Positions 59,493 to 64,000 of a DNA stretch of 64,000 nucleotides are shown here, one piece after another; the first letter of the stretch is position 1; the number at the start of each line of letters is the position of its first letter. A model generated the notes under the pieces. The model searched no databases. It was given only the letters and a program-made list of their open reading frames with translations, and had not been told where the DNA came from. The translations under genes and the position numbers were made by a program. Origin of the DNA: JBOGVA01 sp050692195 (GTDB taxonomy: Bacteria > Actinomycetota > UBA4738). The DNA lies in assembly GCA_050692195.1 (NCBI GenBank), contig JBOGVA010000074.1, positions 19,519-83,518 of the forward strand, written 5' to 3'.

Positions 59493-60917
59493 TCAGGCCA
59501 GCTCGGCCTCGACCGGCCGGGCGGCATCGAACGTGCGCCTCGGGACGAATTTCCCCCACCCGGGGAGCACGTCTTCCGGCTCGCCTTCCCTTGCCACCAC
59601 CCGTCCGCGGCACATGGTGACCACCGGCCAGCCCGTCACCTCCATGTCGTGGTAGGGGCTGTGATCTGTGCGCATATGCAGCGCGCGCGCATGGAGCCGC
59701 CGGGTCGCGTCCGGGTCGAAGACGACCAGGTCCGCGTCCATGCCTTGGGCGAGCGACCCCTTTCGGTGCGCCAGGCCGAACAGTCTTGCCGGTGCCGAGG
59801 AGATCGCGTCGACCCAACGCTCCAGCGCGATCCGGCCATCGCGCACACCCTGATACGCGAGCGAGAGTCTCGTCTCCACCCCTGGAAGGCCCGCCGGGAT
59901 CTCGGTGAAGTCGGCCCATCCTCCCTCGTGAGAGGCCGTGCCGCGCCTCCTATCCGAGATCGTGAAGGGACAGTGGTCGGACGACAGCACGTCGATGGAG
60001 CCGTCGGCCAGCCCCGACCACAGAGCCGCCCGGTCCTCATCGCCGCGAAGGGGCGGGATACAGACGAAGTTGGGGGCCTCGGCCGGTTCGGCCATAGCCT
60101 TCGCGCTGAGGTACAGGAACTGCGGGGATGTCTCGGTGAAGACGGCGACCCCGGCGGTCCGTGCGGCGCGAACCTCACGGAGGCCGGTCGCACTCGAGAG
60201 GTGCACCAGGTAAAGGGGCGCCCCCGCCTGATCCGCCAGGCGAGCGGCCCGCCGTACGGCCGCGGCCTCGACGCCGGGAGGGCGAGCGGCGAGGAGCGCG
60301 CGCGGGTCGGTGCGGCCCTGGCTGAGCAGGCTGACCGTGCGGCGGGTGACCTCCCTTCCGTCCTCCGCGTGCACGCACACCAGCACGCCGCTCTCCGCGC
60401 CCGCGGACAGAGCACGGGCCAGGGCCCGGTCGTCGACCATGAACCGTTCGGGATGTGCCATGTGAAGCTGGACGCTGGCCACGCCATCCGCCGAAAGGCG
60501 CTGGAACATGGCCCTGGCCTCATCTGCAGCTTCGGGCACGGCGGTCAGGTTGAGGTGGAACGAGTAGTCGACGGCCGCGCGCCCTTCGGCCTTGGCATGC
60601 CACTCGCGGAGGGCCTCCTCGGGGGCCTGCCGGCGGGACCCCGCGAAGTCGATCACGCAGGTGGTACCGCCGCAGGCCGCGGCCACGGTCCCGCTGGCGA
60701 AATCATCCGCCGATCGCACGGCCCCTACCGGCAGGTCGAAGTGGGTATGAGGGTCGATGCCGCCGGGGATCACCAGTGCTCCGGACACATCCAGGACCTC
60801 GGCCCCCGGAGCGTCCACCTTTCGGCCGACGGCCGCGATTCGCTCACCGTCCACCAGGATCTCGCCCCGGCGGGTCCCGGACGGATCGACGAGCGTTCCG
60901 CCCCTGATCAGGAGCAT
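59493..60917 (-). CDS. hydantoinase/dihydropyrimidinase-family protein lacking the bridging lysine
   Basis: 474 residues from ATG 60917; the open frame continues upstream as antisense of the next gene. It aligns over its length with D-hydantoinases: GIDPHTHFDLP (H57, H59), VCVHAEDG, LYLVHLSSATG, LSSDHCPFTISDRRRG and GSLAQGMDADLVVFDPD. The carboxylated lysine that bridges the two metals (K150 in SxKxFMAY of Bacillus enzymes) is Gln150 here (VASVQLHMAH). Activity may be lost or altered. It lies 86 bp downstream of the cysteine-synthase-like gene. Confidence 0.85.
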   Translation of the reverse strand: MLLIRGGTLVDPSGTRRGEILVDGERIAAVGRKVDAPGAEVLDVSGALVIPGGIDPHTHFDLPVGAVRSADDFASGTVAAACGGTTCVIDFAGSRRQAPEEALREWHAKAEGRAAVDYSFHLNLTAVPEAADEARAMFQRLSADGVASVQLHMAHPERFMVDDRALARALSAGAESGVLVCVHAEDGREVTRRTVSLLSQGRTDPRALLAARPPGVEAAAVRRAARLADQAGAPLYLVHLSSATGLREVRAARTAGVAVFTETSPQFLYLSAKAMAEPAEAPNFVCIPPLRGDEDRAALWSGLADGSIDVLSSDHCPFTISDRRRGTASHEGGWADFTEIPAGLPGVETRLSLAYQGVRDGRIALERWVDAISSAPARLFGLAHRKGSLAQGMDADLVVFDPDATRRLHARALHMRTDHSPYHDMEVTGWPVVTMCRGRVVAREGEPEDVLPGWGKFVPRRTFDAARPVEAELA

Positions 60918-61003
60918 GGCCGGGCGGAAGGGAGTCGACTCTGCATCGCCCCTAATATCGGAAGGAGAGAGGGGCAGGTGGAGGATCGACCTGAGAGGCC
61001 GGC

Positions 61004-62047
61004 CTAGCGGATGACCTCCAGCCGGTCGGCATTCGCGTCCAACTGCCGGATCGAGCGTTCGTCGAGCTCGTGCTCCCTCTCGGGAATCTGGGCTCTCTCG
61101 GCCTCTCCGAACAGGGGGGTCGTGAAGTACCGCTGGCCGGTGTCGGGGATCACCGTGACGATCCGGCCGATCTCTGGGTGGGCCGTGGCCACCTTCAGTG
61201 AGGCCGCCACGTTGCACCCTCCGGAGATCCCGGAGAACATGCCTTCCTCCCGGGCCAGCCGGCGGGCCGTCTCGATGGACTCCTCCGTACTGACCGTGAC
61301 CACTCCATCCAGGACGGCCAGGTCCAGGTTGCGGGGGACGAATCCGTCGCCGATTCCTTCGATGCCGTGGGAGCCCCACCGCCGGTCGGAGATGATCGGG
61401 CATTCCGCGGGCTCGGCGGCGTACACGCGTGCGTTCGCCCCGTGCTCGCGGAGGAACCGTCCAACCCCCGTGATCCATCCGCCCGTCCCCTGCGATGCCA
61501 CGACCGCGTCGAGCCGTCCCTCGGCTTGCTCCCAGATCTCCGGTCCGGTCGTGAGCGTGTGCGCCTCCACGTTGTCGGTGTTGTCGAACTGGGCGGGGAT
61601 GAAGTACCGCTCCGGATCGCCCGAGCGGATCTCCTCCATGCGCCCCAGCGCCAGATCCACGTCGGACTCGGCCCCGGGGGTGAGTACCAGCTCCGCCCCG
61701 TATGCCCCTATGAGCTTCTTCCGCTCCTCGCTCATGCCCTCCGGCATCACGACGACGCACCGGTAGCCCTTCACCGCCGCCACGAAGGCGCACGCGGCGC
61801 CGGCGTTGCCGGTGGAGCACTCCAGCAGCGTCATTCCGGGACGAAGATCGCCACGCTCCTCCGCCCGGGCGATCATGTGAGCGTAGATCCGGTCCTTCAA
61901 CGAGCCGGTCGGCCCGTACCACTCGATCTTGGCCAGCAGCTCGCGGCCCTGAGGGCCCAGGCGGCTCAGGCTCACCAGCGGCGTCCTCCCGATCGCATCG
62001 AGCAGCGACGGCAGCCCCCGGCGATATCCATCCCACCCGATGCTCAT
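61004..62047 (-). CDS. cysteine synthase/PLP-dependent beta-replacing enzyme
   Basis: 347 residues from ATG 62047, with GGGGAGG upstream. Fold type II: GRTPLVSLSRLG, the PLP lysine in GPTGSLKDRIYAHMI (K51), STGNAGAACAF, SQGTGGWITGVGRFL for the phosphate, and EEGMFSGISGGCNVAA. It is in the OASS/cystathionine beta-synthase group, so it should join a sulfur nucleophile to an activated serine. It is not part of the sulfur operon at 45.6 kb, so it may respond to other signals. It follows the purine permease on the same strand. Confidence 0.87.
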   Translation of the reverse strand: MSIGWDGYRRGLPSLLDAIGRTPLVSLSRLGPQGRELLAKIEWYGPTGSLKDRIYAHMIARAEERGDLRPGMTLLECSTGNAGAACAFVAAVKGYRCVVVMPEGMSEERKKLIGAYGAELVLTPGAESDVDLALGRMEEIRSGDPERYFIPAQFDNTDNVEAHTLTTGPEIWEQAEGRLDAVVASQGTGGWITGVGRFLREHGANARVYAAEPAECPIISDRRWGSHGIEGIGDGFVPRNLDLAVLDGVVTVSTEESIETARRLAREEGMFSGISGGCNVAASLKVATAHPEIGRIVTVIPDTGQRYFTTPLFGEAERAQIPEREHELDERSIRQLDANADRLEVIR

Positions 62048-62084
62048 GCGTACCTCCCCGGTGTCAGGCGATGGAGCGTAGACG

Positions 62085-62110
62085 AAGGGGGCGCCGGGGG
62101 GCGCCCCCTT
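62085..62110 (-). terminator. hairpin between the purine permease and the cysteine-synthase-like gene
   Basis: A perfect 11-bp inverted repeat, AAGGGGGCGCC/GGCGCCCCCTT with a four-G loop, lies 22 bp downstream of the permease stop and before the next start (62047). The stem is very GC-rich, but no clear T tract follows, so it may be a partial terminator or an mRNA-stabilising hairpin. Confidence 0.5.
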
Positions 62111-62131
62111 CAAACAGGCGGTCTTGCGTCG

Positions 62132-63550
62132 CTACCGGACCAGCCCCCGGAAGAAGTACCAGATGAAGATCGCCGACACGAGATACATGAGCCAGTGCAC
62201 GTCCCTGGCCCGGCCCCGCAGGATCTGGATCAACGTGTAGGCAACGAAGCCGGCTCCGACGCCGTTGGTGATGCTGAAAGTGAAGGGCTGGACGATGATC
62301 GTGAGGAGCGCCGGGATCCCGATGCCCGGGTCGGTCCAGTTGATGTCCCTCACGATCGTCATCATGAAATACCCCACGATCACGAGGACGCCTGCGGTCG
62401 CCTCCGGCGGGATGATCCCGGCGATCGGGGAGAGGAACATGGCAAGCAGGAAGAGGACTCCGACGACCACGGCGGTGAGGCCCGTCCGGCCCCCTTCGGC
62501 CACGCCGGAGGCGCTCTCGATGTAGGTCGTGTTCGAGGAGGCCGAGGCCGCCCCGCCCGCCGCGGCGCCCAGGGAGTCGACCAGCAGCACACGATTGATG
62601 CCGGGGAGCTTTCCCTCCTTGTCGAGCAGGCCCGCCTCGCCTCCCACTCCGATCACGGTGCCCATGGTGTCGAAGAAGTCCGAGAGCATGACGGAGATGA
62701 TCAGGGCGGCTGCGGTCCAGAAGCCGATGTCGAACACGCTCAGGGAGAACTGGCCGACCATGCTGAGGTCAGGGACGGCGGCGATCTGGTCCGGCCACTC
62801 GGCGACCCCGGGCGGCCACAGGGTCCCGTCCTCGAACGCGTTGAAGATGATGGCGAGGACCGTGGTGAACAGAATCCCGATGAGCAGAGCACCCTTCATC
62901 CGTCTCGCTACCAGACCCGCCGTCACGAAGAACCCGATGACGAACACGAGGATCTGTGGCGTGGTGAGGTCGGGGCGAAGAGAGATGATGGTGCCGGCCT
63001 CCGGATGCACGACGATACCGGCGTTCACCAGCCCGATGAGGGCGATGAACAGGCCGATGCCGATGCCGATCGCCCGCTTCAGATCCATCGGGATGGCGTT
63101 CAGGATCGCCACACGGAAGCCGGTGAGGACGAGGAGGGCGATGATCAGCCCTTCCAATACGATGACCCCCATGGCCTGGGGCCAGGTCATGCCGAACTGA
63201 GCTACCAGGGTGAACGTGACGAAGGCGTTCAGTCCCAACCCCGCCGCCATGGCGAAGGGGTAGTTCGTGTACAGCCCCATCGCCAGGCATAGCAGCGCCG
63301 CCACCAGGGCCGTGACCGCCGCTACCGGAGCCGCATCGAACTGCGCTCCGCCGTTTACGAAGTTGCCTGTGGCGTCGGGCAGCGTGCCGAGGATCTGGGG
63401 GTTGACGAAGAGGATGTAAGCCATCGTCAGCCAGGTGGTGACTCCGGCGAGGATCTCGGTCCTGGTGGACGAGCCACGCTCGGTGATGTGGAAGTACCGG
63501 TCGAGGCCGGTACCGGTGGTGCTCGGGGTAGGGGGCGCCCAGGTCGCCAT
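62132..63550 (-). CDS. NCS2-family purine permease (AzgA/PbuG-like)
   Basis: 472 residues, 12-14 hydrophobic helices. Characteristic segments are RTEILAGVTTWLTMAYILFVNP at the N-terminus, GLYTNYPFAMAAGLGLNAFV, SDFFDTMGTVIGVGGEAGLLD and SASSNTTYIESASGVAEGGRTGLTA. These match the guanine/hypoxanthine/adenine branch of NCS2. It takes up a nucleobase by proton symport. A hydantoinase-like gene farther down the strand fits nucleobase salvage or breakdown. The 5' leader can fold so as to hide the ribosome-binding site. Confidence 0.9.
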   Translation of the reverse strand: MATWAPPTPSTTGTGLDRYFHITERGSSTRTEILAGVTTWLTMAYILFVNPQILGTLPDATGNFVNGGAQFDAAPVAAVTALVAALLCLAMGLYTNYPFAMAAGLGLNAFVTFTLVAQFGMTWPQAMGVIVLEGLIIALLVLTGFRVAILNAIPMDLKRAIGIGIGLFIALIGLVNAGIVVHPEAGTIISLRPDLTTPQILVFVIGFFVTAGLVARRMKGALLIGILFTTVLAIIFNAFEDGTLWPPGVAEWPDQIAAVPDLSMVGQFSLSVFDIGFWTAAALIISVMLSDFFDTMGTVIGVGGEAGLLDKEGKLPGINRVLLVDSLGAAAGGAASASSNTTYIESASGVAEGGRTGLTAVVVGVLFLLAMFLSPIAGIIPPEATAGVLVIVGYFMMTIVRDINWTDPGIGIPALLTIIVQPFTFSITNGVGAGFVAYTLIQILRGRARDVHWLMYLVSAIFIWYFFRGLVR

Positions 63551-63552
63551 AC

Positions 63553-63606
63553 GCGCTCCTTTCGAAGAAGCCCGGAGCGCACCCTGGCGTCGGTGCGCCC
63601 AGGGTG
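63553..63606 (-). promoter_or_regulatory. structured 5' leader of the purine permease (RBS-sequestering stems)
   Basis: Three complementary pairs exist. GCGCTCC (63553-63559) pairs with GGAGCGC (63574-63580) and covers the Shine-Dalgarno AAAGGAG. GCGCACC (63577-63583) pairs with GGTGCGC (63592-63598). CACCCTGG (63580-63587) pairs with CCAGGGTG (63599-63606). The middle pair excludes the other two, giving two alternative folds with the RBS hidden or free. It could be a riboswitch-like or translational control element; no known class is recognised. Confidence 0.45.
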
Positions 63607-63802
63607 TCCTGGTGGGAAGGCGACTGAAGCATAAGGACGGCCGGTAGCGGGCGCAAGGATGCGACGTCCGAGGCGCTTCAGCCGGAGATCACGCAGAAGT
63701 GGCTTCAGAAGCCCCATGTCGGCACAGGGGCCACCGTTCCTTGACACGCAACCCGGGAAGACCGGAGGATGGGTGCCGGCACGCGGATGTAGGGAGGACA
63801 CC

Positions 63803-64000
63803 ATGTACGCAAGAGTTGCTCATGTCCGAGTCGATCCAACTCAGCTGGAGGCGGCGCGCACGAAGCTACAGACCGAGATCCTTCCACGGATTCGGCAGCT
63901 CCCGGACACTGTGGCCGGGTACTGGCTGGAGCCAATCGATGGCAAAGGCCTGACGATCGTCCTCTTCGAGAGCAAGGAAGCGGCAGAGAGGCCTGTGCTC
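63803..64000 (+). CDS. small ferredoxin-like-fold (monooxygenase/EthD/Dabb type) protein, 3' end outside the window
   Basis: 66 codons visible, open to the edge, from ATG 63803 with GGGAGGACACC just before it. The opening MYARVAHVRVDPTQLEAART and ILPRIRQLPDTVAGYWLEP, then TIVLFESKEAAER, follow the beta-alpha-beta pattern of antibiotic-biosynthesis-monooxygenase-like proteins. The activity cannot be told from the fragment. Confidence 0.65.
   Translation, partial: MYARVAHVRVDPTQLEAARTKLQTEILPRIRQLPDTVAGYWLEPIDGKGLTIVLFESKEAAERPVL

Noticed and set aside
60918..62036. N-terminal extension of the hydantoinase-like frame
   Set aside because: This stretch is an alternative frame of the cysteine-synthase-like gene; hydantoinase homology begins at ATG 60917.
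61367..63292. 641-codon plus-strand open frame
   Set aside because: Antisense to the cysteine-synthase-like and purine permease genes; its very His/Asp/Glu-rich composition is a reverse reading of hydrophobic codons.
1..64000. CRISPR arrays, insertion sequences, prophage genes and rRNA
   Set aside because: No regularly spaced repeats, transposase or integrase motifs, phage structural proteins or rRNA segments were found on reading both strands.

Overview
The window is about 64 kb of dense, GC-rich bacterial DNA with many GTG starts and many 1- or 4-nt gene overlaps. The gene content points to an Actinomycetota chromosome, probably a soil or sediment lineage: a DUF1416/SseC-like protein, a poly-cysteine leader in front of a SirA/CysH operon, nucleotidyl cyclase-AAA regulators, a stand-alone LigD polymerase and a LigC-type ligase, and a MoxR/VWA pair. 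I cannot place it below phylum. I see no CRISPR array, insertion sequence, rRNA or phage module; there is one tRNA gene, tRNA-Arg(UCG).

0-4.3 kb (- strand): an amino-acid catabolic operon of a P5C-dehydrogenase-like aldehyde dehydrogenase, a class III aminotransferase, a VOC protein and a two-subunit CoA-transferase that runs off the left edge. 4.4-9.5 kb: tRNA-Arg, a membrane EAL phosphodiesterase, a cyclic-nucleotide-binding protein, a UbiE-like methyltransferase with a polytopic membrane protein, and a YtcJ-type amidohydrolase. 9.5-12.5 kb (-): three unrelated amide/peptide hydrolases (S66 carboxypeptidase, creatininase family, C45 family). 12.6-20.1 kb: a MoxR-like ATPase and a VWA protein, separated by a small membrane protein and a very large opposite-strand gene that fuses a class III cyclase, an AAA module and a family 5 solute-binding domain. 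20.1-23.3 kb (-): an envelope cassette of a small membrane protein, a methyltransferase that seems to start at CTG, and a membrane sulfatase-like protein. 23.4-25.3 kb: an M48 protease and a second methyltransferase, overlapping tail to tail.

25.4-42.8 kb is a loose aromatic-CoA/tryptophan catabolism neighbourhood: thioesterase, LLM flavoprotein, an FMO-OYE fusion (salicylyl-CoA hydroxylase/2-aminobenzoyl-CoA monooxygenase-reductase family), a PaaK-like CoA ligase, two acyl-CoA dehydrogenases (one glutaryl-CoA dehydrogenase-like), a crotonase, a Rid protein and tryptophan 2,3-dioxygenase. It is interrupted by LigD-polymerase, a 5'-truncated cyclase/AAA regulator, and a lower-GC accessory patch (36.2-39.3 kb) with a nucleotidyltransferase/winged-helix pair and an ECF sigma factor with its membrane partner.

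42.8-45.4 kb: ParB-like protein, metallophosphoesterase and a lipoprotein. 45.6-50.4 kb: an assimilatory sulfite/APS reductase and siroheme operon headed by a cysteine-rich leader peptide with an attenuator. 50.5-54.6 kb: small membrane protein, phosphotransferase, TrpB2, DNA ligase and a basic-tailed small protein. 54.6-57 kb: molybdenum-cofactor genes (MogA-XdhC fusion, MoaA). 57-59.5 kb: a DUF6941-like protein, a GH13 glucosidase and a small membrane protein. 59.5-64 kb: a hydantoinase-like protein lacking the usual metal-bridging lysine, a cysteine-synthase-like protein, a purine permease with a structured 5' leader, and the start of a ferredoxin-like-fold protein cut by the right edge. 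The only gap longer than 300 bases without a large gene is 45448-45755, which holds the leader peptide and attenuator.
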